Assembly (NCBI GenBank): GCA_046160825.1
Contig: JBJXHC010000038.1
Span: 6,397-70,396 of the forward strand
Source: JBJXHC01 sp046160825
GTDB lineage: Bacteria; Bacteroidota; Ignavibacteria; UBA10030; UBA6906
Direction: 5' to 3'
DNA: 64,000 nt
Positions 15,785 through 24,130 of the stretch are shown piece after piece. The notes below the pieces were generated by a model. It ran no database searches. It saw nothing but the letters and a program-made list of their open reading frames with translations, and had not been told where the DNA came from. Position 1 is the stretch's first letter. Each line of letters opens with the position of its first letter. A program made the translations under genes and the position numbers.

Positions 15785-18052
15785 ATGAAAAAGAGCGTGT
15801 GGTGTGCCCTGCTGCTTGCGTTCCCATGTCTTGCCGTTGCCTCCGTCGGAACGTGGCAAAATTATACTTCCATGAAGGATGTACGCGATGTCGCGCATTC
15901 GGGGGAAACATTCTGGGCAGCAACAAGCGGCGGGTTGTTTGCCTGGAGAGAGGGATCGTTGGAGTTTCAGCGATTCACCAATGCTGAGGGTCTCCGGAAG
16001 ATTGATCTTACTGCCGTCGCGGTAGACACGAGAGGCAATATCTGGACGGGAGCCTCCACCGGCACAATCCACGTCTACTCCCCTTCCCAAAATAGCTGGA
16101 CTTACATTCTTGATATCGAAGCTGATGACCAGCAAACCAATAAACGTATTAATAAAATCGTCGTCCAGGGCGACACGGTACTTATTTGCACTGAATTTGG
16201 CTTGAGCCTGTATGACAATGATCGATTGCAATTCGGGGATACCTACAAAAGATTTGGCTCACTTCCCGCATCGAGCAGGGTGGCCGTGTATGATGCCCTA
16301 ATCCACAACGGAAGCATCTGGGCAGCGGTTGGCACAAGCCAAACTAGTAACTATGTCGCGGTTGCGAGCCTATCCAATCCCAACCTCCTTCCTGCCGAAT
16401 CCTGGACTCTCCAGAGTGTCGATCCATCGCTCGCGCAGATTCGAGCATTGGATGTTTTCAATGGTTCTCTGTATGCCGGGACAGCGAACGGTTTGTACAT
16501 GCTGAATTCCGGTACTTGGACGGGAATCACGTCAGTTGTGGGGCGCAATGTCGTCAACGTGGAGGCCGGTGACACCGGACTTGCACTATGCACAGCCACC
16601 CGCGAAGTACTTCTTGTTGATGCGTTGAATAACGCTACACCGTTTGGCACCATCCTTCCGTTCACGCCAACCTCAATCACGTTTGACAGCCAGAACCAGC
16701 CGGCCGTCGGCTCCGACGATGGAGGCATTCTCCGGTTCACGGCGGCTTGGGAATCATATTTCCCCAATGGCCCAAACTCCAATCAGTTCATCAGTATTAC
16801 TGTCGATCCCGATGGTGTGTTATGGGCGGCTTCCGGTTACAGTGGCAATGGTGCAGGATTCTATAGATACAACGGGAGAGAATGGAAATCATTCACAATG
16901 GAAAACAGTGGCCTGCCGACCAACGATTACTTCAGAGTGTCGGTCGGTTGTAATGGCTCCCTGTGGGCAAGCTCCTGGGGATGGGGCGTTGTGGAAGTGC
17001 CAAGAGGTGCAGAAAGCATTGACACGAGCAATGTGTACGGAAGAAACGTTGGAATGATCGGGCTGACCGTGAACCCCGATTATATTGTCATAAGCACTGT
17101 GCAGTGTGATCGATTCGGCAACACGTGGATGTCAGTGTTGGGTGCAACAGATAAGAACATCCTGGCCGTTCGGCGGTCCGATGACACCTGGTCAACCATG
17201 CCCGCATGGTTTGGCTCAACAAGAATGAACACGTTGCTCGACAATATTCCTGTCGATAGAACGTTCGCATTGGATGCATCGGGAAATCTGTGGGCAGCTT
17301 CCCGTGATGACTTTTACAAGGGGGTAATCTCCTTTAGTAATCGGGCGACCGACACCGTCAGGGTTCATCTCAGTGACCAGAATGGCCTTCCAAGCAATGA
17401 CATCAAAACCATCGTCGTCGATCGCGAGAACGACCTCTGGATCGGGACTGACAGAGGAATTGGCATTGTGCTTACCCCTGAAAACCCCACAGGATCAAAT
17501 GGCATTGCTACTTACCGGCCACTCAATGGACTGGTCATCAACACAATAGCGGTGGATGCCCTGAATCAGAAATGGGTCGGAACAACTGAAGGAGCTGTTC
17601 TTCTTTCCCAAGATGGTACTCAACTCCTTGCATCATACACCGTCGAAAGCACCGGAGGAAAACTCATCGATAACGATGTGAAGAGTATCGCTATTGACAC
17701 TGAGACTGGTACGGTGTATTTTGGTACAGTAAACGGGCTCGCCAGCCTGACGACGACCAGCGCAGCTCCCAAGGTTGCGTTTGACGAATTGGAATTCTCC
17801 CCAAATCCATATATCGTTCCAAGTGCAACCCCGCTTACTGTTGACGGCCTTGTCGAGAACTCGAGCATAAAAATCCTTTCGATGGACGGTCGCCTTGTCC
17901 GCAATTTGACAACCCCCGGTGGGCGTATCGGCTTTTGGGATGGCAGAGATGATATAGGGAACAGTGTCGCCACGGGTGTTTACCTCGTAGTTGCTTTTTC
18001 CGATGATGGAAGTAAAGTTGCCACCGGCAAGGTGGCTGTTGTGAGGAGGTAG
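15785..18052 (+). CDS. PorZ-like beta-propeller protein with type IX-type C-terminal domain
   Basis: A 755-residue exported protein. It has a signal peptide (MKKSVWCALLLAFPCLAVAS) and then GTWQNYTSMKDVRDVAHSGE, the typical opening of PorZ-type proteins. A series of two-component-regulator-propeller repeats follows (AVDTRGNIWTGAS, VDPDGVLWAASGYSG, CDRFGNTWMS, DASGNLWAASRD, VDRENDLWIGTDRGIG). The last 85 residues form a beta-sandwich of the type IX sorting/FlgD-like kind (FSPNPYIVP, IKILSMDGRLVRNL, GFWDGRDDIGNSVATGVYLV). PorZ of Porphyromonas gingivalis has the same order and length and is a surface component of the type IX secretion attachment complex. A generic surface propeller cargo is the alternative. 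The ribosome-binding site TCGAGGAAG is good. Confidence 0.75.
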   Translation: MKKSVWCALLLAFPCLAVASVGTWQNYTSMKDVRDVAHSGETFWAATSGGLFAWREGSLEFQRFTNAEGLRKIDLTAVAVDTRGNIWTGASTGTIHVYSPSQNSWTYILDIEADDQQTNKRINKIVVQGDTVLICTEFGLSLYDNDRLQFGDTYKRFGSLPASSRVAVYDALIHNGSIWAAVGTSQTSNYVAVASLSNPNLLPAESWTLQSVDPSLAQIRALDVFNGSLYAGTANGLYMLNSGTWTGITSVVGRNVVNVEAGDTGLALCTATREVLLVDALNNATPFGTILPFTPTSITFDSQNQPAVGSDDGGILRFTAAWESYFPNGPNSNQFISITVDPDGVLWAASGYSGNGAGFYRYNGREWKSFTMENSGLPTNDYFRVSVGCNGSLWASSWGWGVVEVPRGAESIDTSNVYGRNVGMIGLTVNPDYIVISTVQCDRFGNTWMSVLGATDKNILAVRRSDDTWSTMPAWFGSTRMNTLLDNIPVDRTFALDASGNLWAASRDDFYKGVISFSNRATDTVRVHLSDQNGLPSNDIKTIVVDRENDLWIGTDRGIGIVLTPENPTGSNGIATYRPLNGLVINTIAVDALNQKWVGTTEGAVLLSQDGTQLLASYTVESTGGKLIDNDVKSIAIDTETGTVYFGTVNGLASLTTTSAAPKVAFDELEFSPNPYIVPSATPLTVDGLVENSSIKILSMDGRLVRNLTTPGGRIGFWDGRDDIGNSVATGVYLVVAFSDDGSKVATGKVAVVRR

Positions 18053-18205
18053 GATATGGACTGACGGCATCCTTCCCCCGATGAATCTTGATCGATCCGC
18101 TCTGTTGCTTATTGTCCGAACATGGTCGGGAGGACGTACTTGGGCGGACCATACAGAATGACACAGAACTCACTATTTTTACACAAACACAGGGAGGGGC
18201 AGACC

Positions 18206-18484
18206 TTGGACAACAACGGCTACAAGGATGAAATCTTCACAAAACGCGTCCGCGCTGGAAAACGAACGTATTTCTTCGACGTGAAGTCCACAAAATCTGA
18301 GAAGGATTTCTACATCACGATCACTGAAAGCAAGCGCGTTGGCGACGATGACTATGAGAAGCACAAGATATTTCTCTACAAAGAGGACTTCGAGAAATTC
18401 CGCGAAGCACTTGCAGAAACTGTTGAATATGTGCAAACACAATTGTTGGAACCCATGGCTGCCGAAAAACAAGAATCTGCATAA
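18206..18484 (+). CDS. PUR-alpha-like nucleic-acid-binding protein (DUF3276)
   Basis: A 92-residue protein of the bacterial PUR-alpha family, which binds single-stranded DNA and RNA through a whirly-like fold; the Borrelia member BpuR is a known regulator. The family core is plain: KDEIFTKRVRAGKRTYFFDV, then SEKDFYITITESKRVGDDDY and IFLYKEDFEKFREALAETVEYV. I choose a TTG at 18206 because GGGAGG lies 8 bp upstream and homologues start a few residues before the EIF block; an ATG 57 bp earlier in the same frame has no support. The gene is monocistronic, with a hairpin terminator behind it. The family is near-universal in Bacteroidota relatives. Confidence 0.9.
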   Translation: MDNNGYKDEIFTKRVRAGKRTYFFDVKSTKSEKDFYITITESKRVGDDDYEKHKIFLYKEDFEKFREALAETVEYVQTQLLEPMAAEKQESA

Positions 18485-18511
18485 TCACAACCCTGAGTGA
18501 CCTTTCCTCAA

Positions 18512-18539
18512 GGCACCTCGTTTTTCCTCTCGAGGTGCC
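18512..18539 (+). terminator. Hairpin terminator after the PUR-alpha gene
   Basis: GGCACCTCG (18512-18520) and CGAGGTGCC (18531-18539) form a 9-bp perfect stem with a 10-base pyrimidine loop, 28 bp after the stop codon. The following bases CTTCTCGCG give only a weak T-run, so efficiency is uncertain. Confidence 0.6.
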
Positions 18540-18586
18540 CTTCTCGCGTTCTCTCCCTCACTACAACACCAGCCTTGGTACTTTGC

Positions 18587-18615
18587 TTGACTCTCTTGGT
18601 AATTTTGAATATCTT
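18587..18615 (+). promoter_or_regulatory. Promoter of the yceD-rpmF-plsX-fab operon
   Basis: TTGACT (18587-18592) and TATCTT (18610-18615) have 17 bp between them, 80 bp before the yceD start. It would give a 5' leader of about 70 bases for the long ribosomal/fatty-acid operon. Confidence 0.65.
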
Positions 18616-18694
18616 TCTGCACATTTTTCAGCCATTTTCACACGTTCCTACCGGTATTCATGGTTACAATAGAACCCCGAGGAGTGGCCGAGCA

Positions 18695-19192
18695 ATGAGA
18701 ATTCAGGTTGGGGGGCTTTCGGAAGGTGTTCACGAGTATCAGTTCACCGCGACCGGAGAGGGGTTGGGACTTGGAGAGCCGTTCAAGAAAGATGTCACCG
18801 TTAGGGTAACGCTTGAACGATCCGGGGATCAGTTCCATATTAATGCCCAGATTCTTGCAACGGGTGATTTTGTTTGTGACCGATGTGCGTCTCCGTTCCA
18901 GACAGTAGTAGCCCCGTCGTATCGAATGCATTACATAACGAACCCGACTGAATCAGACGGGTATGATGCGTCTGAGGTTCAGGTTCTTTCGCCCGGCTTC
19001 ATGATTCTTGATATTGCCGAGGATGTCCGACAAACAATTCTTTTGGGAATTCCTCTGAAATTGTTGTGTCGTGAACAGTGTGCAGGTTTATGCCCGCATT
19101 GTGCAAAGAACCTCAACGAAGAGCTGTGTGACTGCAAGGACGACGTGGTGGATACGCGCTGGGAACAATTGCGCAAGCTGAGAACCAACTGA
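18695..19192 (+). CDS. yceD: DUF177/YceD family protein
   Basis: The YceD family is linked to 23S rRNA accumulation and is almost always found just before rpmF, as here. The 165-residue protein starts MRIQVGGLSEGVHEY, has a beta-rich middle (VRVTLERSGDQFHINAQILA) and keeps the zinc-like cysteine pairs CDRC near residue 69 and, at the end, CREQCAGLCPHC with LCDC. The ATG at 18695 is chosen by family N-terminus; the frame is open 66 codons upstream, but that part is not protein-like. It is the first gene of the ribosome/fatty-acid operon and is followed by rpmF after 34 bp. The molecular activity is not established. Confidence 0.9.
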   Translation: MRIQVGGLSEGVHEYQFTATGEGLGLGEPFKKDVTVRVTLERSGDQFHINAQILATGDFVCDRCASPFQTVVAPSYRMHYITNPTESDGYDASEVQVLSPGFMILDIAEDVRQTILLGIPLKLLCREQCAGLCPHCAKNLNEELCDCKDDVVDTRWEQLRKLRTN

Positions 19193-19226
19193 GTGGTTGA
19201 GATTACGAAACGAGGAGTATTCATTC

Positions 19227-19409
19227 ATGCCAAATCCCAAACGAAGACATTCCAAAACGCGCGGTCGGAAACGCCGGACGCATTATAAGGCCACTGCAGC
19301 CGCGGTTGCCGAGTGTCCGAATTGTCACACGCAAAAGCTTCCTCATCGCGCCTGCCCAAACTGCGGCTACTATAACGGACGCTCCATTAAAGTACCCAAG
19401 GCATCCTAA
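19227..19409 (+). CDS. rpmF: 50S ribosomal protein L32
   Basis: A 60-residue basic protein of the large ribosomal subunit. The N-terminus MPNPKRRHSKTRGRKRRTHY is family-typical, and the zinc-ribbon cysteines are complete (AECPNCHTQKLPHRACPNCG). A GAGGAG ribosome-binding site precedes the ATG. Its place between yceD and plsX repeats the common bacterial gene order that ties ribosome and lipid synthesis. Confidence 0.97.
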   Translation: MPNPKRRHSKTRGRKRRTHYKATAAAVAECPNCHTQKLPHRACPNCGYYNGRSIKVPKAS

Positions 19410-19418
19410 GCTAAAGCG

Positions 19419-20501
19419 TTGTATTGGTCCGGGGCCCGTTCGCCTCTTGCGGATTTCACTTATTATCCCTTGGCTGCAAACACTCAGAATATACGCATCG
19501 CCGTTGACGCTATGGGGGGAGACTATGCACCCGAAAACGTCGTGGCCGGTGCCATTGATGCGTTGCGAGAAACCCGAGGGCGTTTCGCAATCAACCTTGT
19601 TGGCCAGAGAGAGAAAATCGAACCTCTGTTGCACGATGCAAAGAAAAGGTCGGACTGGTCCCCTGAGTTATGCACCATCGTCCATGCTTCGGAAGTCATT
19701 TCAATGAATGATGCGCCGAATGCTGCACTCAAGACCAAGAAGGACTCCTCCATCACCGTCGGGGTGAACCTCCACCGCGAGGGAAAAGTCCATGCCTTTG
19801 TCAGCGCAGGCAATACGGGGGCCGTGCTCTCCGCCTCCACGCTAATTCTTGGACGGATAGCCGGGGTGGGGCGTCCCACAATCGGCGCAATGATTCCAAC
19901 AACATCCTCTCCCTGCTTGCTCCTTGATGCCGGTGCAAACGTGGATTGCCGCGCTCAACACCTCTTTGAGTTTGCCGTGATGGGATCCATTTATCTCTCT
20001 TCCGTGCTCGGGAAAAATAACCCGACAGTGGCACTCCTCAGTATCGGCGAAGAAGATACGAAGGGAAACGAGGTGAGCCTCGAAACTCACTCTCTCCTCA
20101 GAAAAAGCAAACTGAATTTTGTCGGCAATATTGAGGGGAGGGACATCCTCCATGGCAAAGTGGATGTGGTAGTGTGTGATGGGTTTGTTGGAAACATCCT
20201 CTTGAAGTTTGGCGAGAGCGTGCCTGGATTTCTGAAGGTCAAGTTTACGCGATTCGCCTCTCAGGGGATCCTCAACAAGTTGATGGTATTGTTTGCGCGC
20301 AAAGGAATGAGAAGCGTGCTCAAAGAGCTCGACTACCAGGAACATGGGGGCGTACCCCTTCTCGGCATCAATGGCGTTTCGATTATCGGTCACGGCGGTT
20401 CGACACCAAAGGCGATAAAAAATATGATCTACAGGGCCGAAGAGATGGTGCGCCATGGTGTGAACACACGCATCCAGGAAGCGATGGCGCAATATGCATA
20501 A
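19419..20501 (+). CDS. plsX: Phosphate acyltransferase PlsX
   Basis: PlsX turns acyl-ACP into acyl-phosphate, the donor for PlsY in phospholipid synthesis; it is a peripheral membrane enzyme. The protein has IRIAVDAMGGDYAPENVVAG, VHASEVISMNDAPNAALKTK, the glycine-rich FVSAGNTGAVLSAS, LLLDAGANVDCRAQHLFEFA, LLSIGEEDTKGNE and DVVVCDGFVGNILLK, all family blocks. The start is uncertain. The frame opens with a TTG at 19419 (360 residues), a second TTG is at 19470, and homologues usually begin right before the RIAVDAMGG block, where no ATG exists; none has a clear ribosome-binding site. Translation may be coupled to rpmF, whose stop is 9 bp upstream of the first TTG. Confidence 0.95.
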   Translation: MYWSGARSPLADFTYYPLAANTQNIRIAVDAMGGDYAPENVVAGAIDALRETRGRFAINLVGQREKIEPLLHDAKKRSDWSPELCTIVHASEVISMNDAPNAALKTKKDSSITVGVNLHREGKVHAFVSAGNTGAVLSASTLILGRIAGVGRPTIGAMIPTTSSPCLLLDAGANVDCRAQHLFEFAVMGSIYLSSVLGKNNPTVALLSIGEEDTKGNEVSLETHSLLRKSKLNFVGNIEGRDILHGKVDVVVCDGFVGNILLKFGESVPGFLKVKFTRFASQGILNKLMVLFARKGMRSVLKELDYQEHGGVPLLGINGVSIIGHGGSTPKAIKNMIYRAEEMVRHGVNTRIQEAMAQYA

Positions 20502-20516
20502 TAACCGCAGATCACT

Positions 20517-21524
20517 ATGACAGAAAAGAAACTGCGAGCGACCATAACTGCCGTCGGGCACTACGTACCAGAGAAGATCATCACCAACGCCGATCTCGAA
20601 AAAATGGTGGATACCACCGATGAGTGGATCCGTTCGCGTACAGGGATATCGGAAAGACGGATGCTTGAAAATGGTGCAACGTCCGATATGGCCGTAAAGG
20701 CAATTCAGGCATGTCTACAGAACTCCGGCAAGGGGGTTGAGGAAATCGACTTGATCATCGTCGGCACGATTTCACCCGACATGTTCTTCCCCTCTACCGC
20801 ATGCGTCATTCAGGAGAAGATCGGGGCGAAAAACGCCTGGGGCTTTGACCTCTCTGCAGCCTGTTCGGGGTTCCTGTATGCCCTTGTAACCGGCAGCCAG
20901 TTCGTCGAAACGGGCGCGTACAAGAATGTTATTGTTGTGGGATCGGACAAGATGAGTTCGATTACAAATTACAAGGACCGCAACACGTGCATTCTCTTCG
21001 GCGATGGTGCCGCCGCCGTTTTGCTTGAGCCGACAACGGATACTTCCGCCGGGATCCTTGACCATAAACTCTACTCGGATGGTTCAGGGGGAAAATACCT
21101 CCGGATGCTTGGGGGCGGAAGCCTCAATCCCACAACGCATGAAACCCTCGACAAGGGAATGCACTTCCTTTTCCAGGATGGCAAGTCAGTGTTCAAAGTG
21201 GCGGTGATGGGAATGGCCGACGTTTCTACTGAAATCCTGAAAAGGAATAATCTGACAGGCAAGGATGTGGATTGGCTCGTCCCGCACCAGGCAAATCTCA
21301 GGATCATCGACGCATGCGCCGAACGCATGGGGCTCGACAAATCCAAGGTCATGATCAATATCAATCGATACGGTAACACGACAGCAGCAACCATTCCGCT
21401 TTGTCTTTCTGAGTGGTGGCAGGCCGGGAAATTGCGCAAAGGGCAAACAATCGTGCTCGCGAGCTTCGGTGCAGGCTATACTTGGGGAAGTGCTCTGGTA
21501 AAATGGTCTGCGGAGAACGCATAG
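20517..21524 (+). CDS. fabH: 3-oxoacyl-ACP synthase III
   Basis: FabH starts fatty-acid synthesis by condensing an acyl-CoA with malonyl-ACP. The 335 residues have the family length. The catalytic cysteine is residue 116 in FDLSAACSGFLYAL, the histidine lies in LVPHQANLRIID and the asparagine in NRYGNTTAATIP. The N-terminal TTDEWIRSRTGISERR is typical. It lies 15 bp after plsX and abuts fabD with no gap. Primer preference (acetyl or branched) cannot be read off. Confidence 0.97.
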   Translation: MTEKKLRATITAVGHYVPEKIITNADLEKMVDTTDEWIRSRTGISERRMLENGATSDMAVKAIQACLQNSGKGVEEIDLIIVGTISPDMFFPSTACVIQEKIGAKNAWGFDLSAACSGFLYALVTGSQFVETGAYKNVIVVGSDKMSSITNYKDRNTCILFGDGAAAVLLEPTTDTSAGILDHKLYSDGSGGKYLRMLGGGSLNPTTHETLDKGMHFLFQDGKSVFKVAVMGMADVSTEILKRNNLTGKDVDWLVPHQANLRIIDACAERMGLDKSKVMININRYGNTTAATIPLCLSEWWQAGKLRKGQTIVLASFGAGYTWGSALVKWSAENA

Positions 21525-22436
21525 ATGGGTAAGACGGCGTTCATATTCCCCGGACAAGGCTCGCAGTATGTTGGGATGGGGAAAGAGTATTTCGAAAACG
21601 ACGCTCACGCACGCGCATTGTTTGAACAGGCTGACTCGTTGCTGGGCATTCCTTTGACGCGTATTTGTTTTGAAGGACCTGAAGAAGAACTTCGCCAGAC
21701 GAAGAACACCCAGCCCGCCATCTTCCTTCACAGTATGGTCGTTGCCTCACGACTTACCGACTTGAGCGCAGACATGGTTGCCGGACATTCACTCGGCGAG
21801 TACTCCGCTCTTGTTGCAGCGGGGGCGATTTCATTTGAGGATGGACTTCGGATTGTGCGTTTACGTGGAGAACTGATGCAACAGGCAGGCGAGATGTCAA
21901 AGGGCACGATGGCAGCGATCGTTGGTCTGGAAGCAGCGGCCGTCGAGGAACTTTGTCGTGAGGCAGCCAGCGCCGGGGTCGTCCAGCCTGCAAACTTCAA
22001 CTCACCCGGCCAGATCGTGATCTCGGGTTCGGTGGAAGGTGTACGAAAAGGAATGGAAATCGCAAAACAGCGCGGAGCGAAATTGGTGAAGGAGCTTGTG
22101 GTCAGCGGTGCCTTCCATTCTCCCCTGATGGAACATGCAAAGGATGGTCTCCGCAGGAAGTTGGACGAAACACCAATACAGAACGCAACCATGCCTCTCT
22201 ATGCCAACGTGAATGCAGAACCGGTCACAAAGGCTTCCGAGATACGCGAGTTTCTTTATCAGCAATTGACGAGTCCGGTACGGTGGGAAGAGACCATAAA
22301 GAACATGGTACGCGATGGTTGCACGCGGTTCCAGGAAGTAGGGCCGGGAAGGGTACTACAGGGTCTTGTGAAACGCACCGTCCCGGATGTCCTGGTTTCC
22401 GGATTCGACAAACTCACCGATCTACAACCAGTATAG
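21525..22436 (+). CDS. fabD: Malonyl-CoA:ACP transacylase
   Basis: FabD loads malonyl groups onto acyl carrier protein. The 303-residue protein has the N-terminal FIFPGQGSQYVGMGKEYF, the nucleophile serine 89 in VAGHSLGEYSALVAAG, the conserved LRGELMQQA arginine, the ANFNSPGQIVISG block and the histidine in SGAFHSPLM near residue 197. The ATG follows the fabH stop directly. All catalytic residues are present. Confidence 0.97.
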   Translation: MGKTAFIFPGQGSQYVGMGKEYFENDAHARALFEQADSLLGIPLTRICFEGPEEELRQTKNTQPAIFLHSMVVASRLTDLSADMVAGHSLGEYSALVAAGAISFEDGLRIVRLRGELMQQAGEMSKGTMAAIVGLEAAAVEELCREAASAGVVQPANFNSPGQIVISGSVEGVRKGMEIAKQRGAKLVKELVVSGAFHSPLMEHAKDGLRRKLDETPIQNATMPLYANVNAEPVTKASEIREFLYQQLTSPVRWEETIKNMVRDGCTRFQEVGPGRVLQGLVKRTVPDVLVSGFDKLTDLQPV

Positions 22437-22444
22437 GATTCTTT

Positions 22445-23059
22445 GTGTCCGACAAGCCGATGGTGGAAATACAAGGGTATTCAGTCGCCCCGGAACTTTT
22501 TGAAAAGGGTTATGCCCAGGGTATGGGTCCCTGCACCTGCACTTCCACATGCTGTTCCGGTGGTGTCTATGCCGATATTAAGGAACGCGACAGCATCATT
22601 GCACACAAGGAACTGATCAAGAAATACATGGACGAAACACAGCCGAAGGATGAGGCGCTGTGGTTTGATGAGAGCGACTTCGAGGACAAGGATTTCCCCT
22701 CTCAACGCGCCATTGGAACAACTGTTCACAATGATAAGTGCGCGTTTCTTGACAAGCAAGGGCGTTGTTCCATTCAGCTTGCAACAACAACAGAGGGAAC
22801 GGGACGATGGGCATTGAAGCCATTGTTCTGCATCCTCTTTCCGATTGAGATTTCCAATAAAGTGATTGGCTTCGATGATCTCCTTCAGGGAGATGCGGCC
22901 TGTTGCTCGATCGGTGATGAGTTTCAGACTCCATTGTTCGAGGCCTGCAAGGATGAACTGGTGCATCTTCTGGGTGATGATGGATTTCGCACCATGCAGG
23001 AACACTACGCACAGATAAAGCCAGCGGTTGGCGCTCAAGCAAATGTGAGGGTTGCCTGA
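22445..23059 (+). CDS. DUF3109-like cysteine-rich protein
   Basis: A 204-residue cytoplasmic protein with many cysteines arranged like a metal or iron-sulfur site: PCTCTSTCCSGGVYADI near residues 32-48, KCAFLDKQGRCSIQ near 98-112, then LFCILFPIEI and AACC. This matches the DUF3109/YkgJ-type family (putative zinc or iron-sulfur cluster proteins common in Bacteroidota), whose activity is unknown to me. A GTG at 22445 with AGGA 7 bp upstream is the likely start; an ATG five codons later is possible. It is inserted between fabD and fabG with tight spacing (8 bp before, 1 bp after), so it is expressed with the fatty-acid genes. I do not infer a lipid role from that alone. Confidence 0.8.
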   Translation: MSDKPMVEIQGYSVAPELFEKGYAQGMGPCTCTSTCCSGGVYADIKERDSIIAHKELIKKYMDETQPKDEALWFDESDFEDKDFPSQRAIGTTVHNDKCAFLDKQGRCSIQLATTTEGTGRWALKPLFCILFPIEISNKVIGFDDLLQGDAACCSIGDEFQTPLFEACKDELVHLLGDDGFRTMQEHYAQIKPAVGAQANVRVA

Positions 23060-23060
23060 C

Positions 23061-23807
23061 ATGAGCTCGTTGGCAGGCAAAACTGCGCTCGTAACGGGAG
23101 GCGGACGGGGAATTGGGAAGGCAATCGTGCTTGCCCTGTCAGACGCCGGTGCTGATGTGGCATTCACATATCGAAACTCGGCATCTTCCGCACAGTCGCT
23201 CGTTGACGAACTCACATCAAAGAGCCGGAAGATTTTGGCGTTGCAATCGGATGCAACTTCCACCGCTGATACAGCACGTGTGGTTGAGGTTGTGACCAAA
23301 GAACTTGGCCGGCTCGATGTCCTCGTCAACAACGCGGGCATCACCAAAGATGGACTGTTGATGCGGATGAGTGAGGAAGACTGGGATACTGTCATCGCTA
23401 ATAATCTTAAGAGTGTGTACAATTTTACCAAAGCGGCATGCAGGCCGATGATGGGACAGCGTTCCGGCAAGATCATCAATATCACATCCGTCGTCGGTAT
23501 TACGGGCAATGCCGGACAGACAAACTATGCCGCCTCCAAGGCCGGCATCATTGGATTCACAAAATCAGTTGCAAAAGAGCTCGGTTCTCGCAATATTCAG
23601 GTCAACGCCGTGGCACCCGGGTACGTTGAAACCGATATGACATCAAAGCTGAACGACGAACAGCGAAAGTCTTTAACAGAGTTTATTCCCTTGAAACGCA
23701 CGGCACAAGCGTCGGAAATTGCAGGAGTGGTCCGGTTTCTCGCATCAGCAGATGCGGATTATATTACCGGACAGGTATTGTGTGTGGATGGCGGCATGAC
23801 GATGTAG
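23061..23807 (+). CDS. fabG: 3-oxoacyl-ACP reductase
   Basis: FabG is the NADPH-dependent reductase of the fatty-acid elongation cycle, a short-chain dehydrogenase. The 248 residues have the nucleotide loop VTGGGRGIGKA, the NNAGITKDGLLMRM segment, the catalytic serine in IINITSVVG, YAASK with the catalytic tyrosine and lysine, and VAPGYVETDM. The C-terminus GQVLCVDGGMTM is typical of true FabG rather than other SDRs. The ATG is 2 bp after the previous stop. Confidence 0.96.
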   Translation: MSSLAGKTALVTGGGRGIGKAIVLALSDAGADVAFTYRNSASSAQSLVDELTSKSRKILALQSDATSTADTARVVEVVTKELGRLDVLVNNAGITKDGLLMRMSEEDWDTVIANNLKSVYNFTKAACRPMMGQRSGKIINITSVVGITGNAGQTNYAASKAGIIGFTKSVAKELGSRNIQVNAVAPGYVETDMTSKLNDEQRKSLTEFIPLKRTAQASEIAGVVRFLASADADYITGQVLCVDGGMTM

Positions 23808-23861
23808 TACGACAAGACAGCAAAATCAATTCCCATATTATATACATAGGAGGTCACTACC

Positions 23862-24095
23862 ATGGATGTTGATGCAAAAGTGAAGGAAATTATCGTCAAC
23901 AAGTTGGGCGTTGACGACGGACAGATCACCCCGGAAGCTTCATTCACCAATGATCTCGGCGCAGATTCACTGGATACCGTCGAGTTGGTCATGGAATTTG
24001 AGAAGGCGTTCAATCTCCAGATCCCGGATGAAGATGCCGAGAAGATCACCACGGTCGGTGATGCTATTAGGTACATCAAGTCCAAGAGCGCATAA
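23862..24095 (+). CDS. acpP: Acyl carrier protein
   Basis: A 77-residue acidic protein with the phosphopantetheine-accepting serine 36 in LGADSLDTVELVMEFE. A near-perfect ribosome-binding site (TAGGAGGTCAC) precedes the ATG, consistent with high expression. It sits between fabG and fabF in the usual order. Confidence 0.98.
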   Translation: MDVDAKVKEIIVNKLGVDDGQITPEASFTNDLGADSLDTVELVMEFEKAFNLQIPDEDAEKITTVGDAIRYIKSKSA

Positions 24096-24130
24096 TTCTT
24101 GTATCGTGAGAATGAATCCTGAGCAACGGA

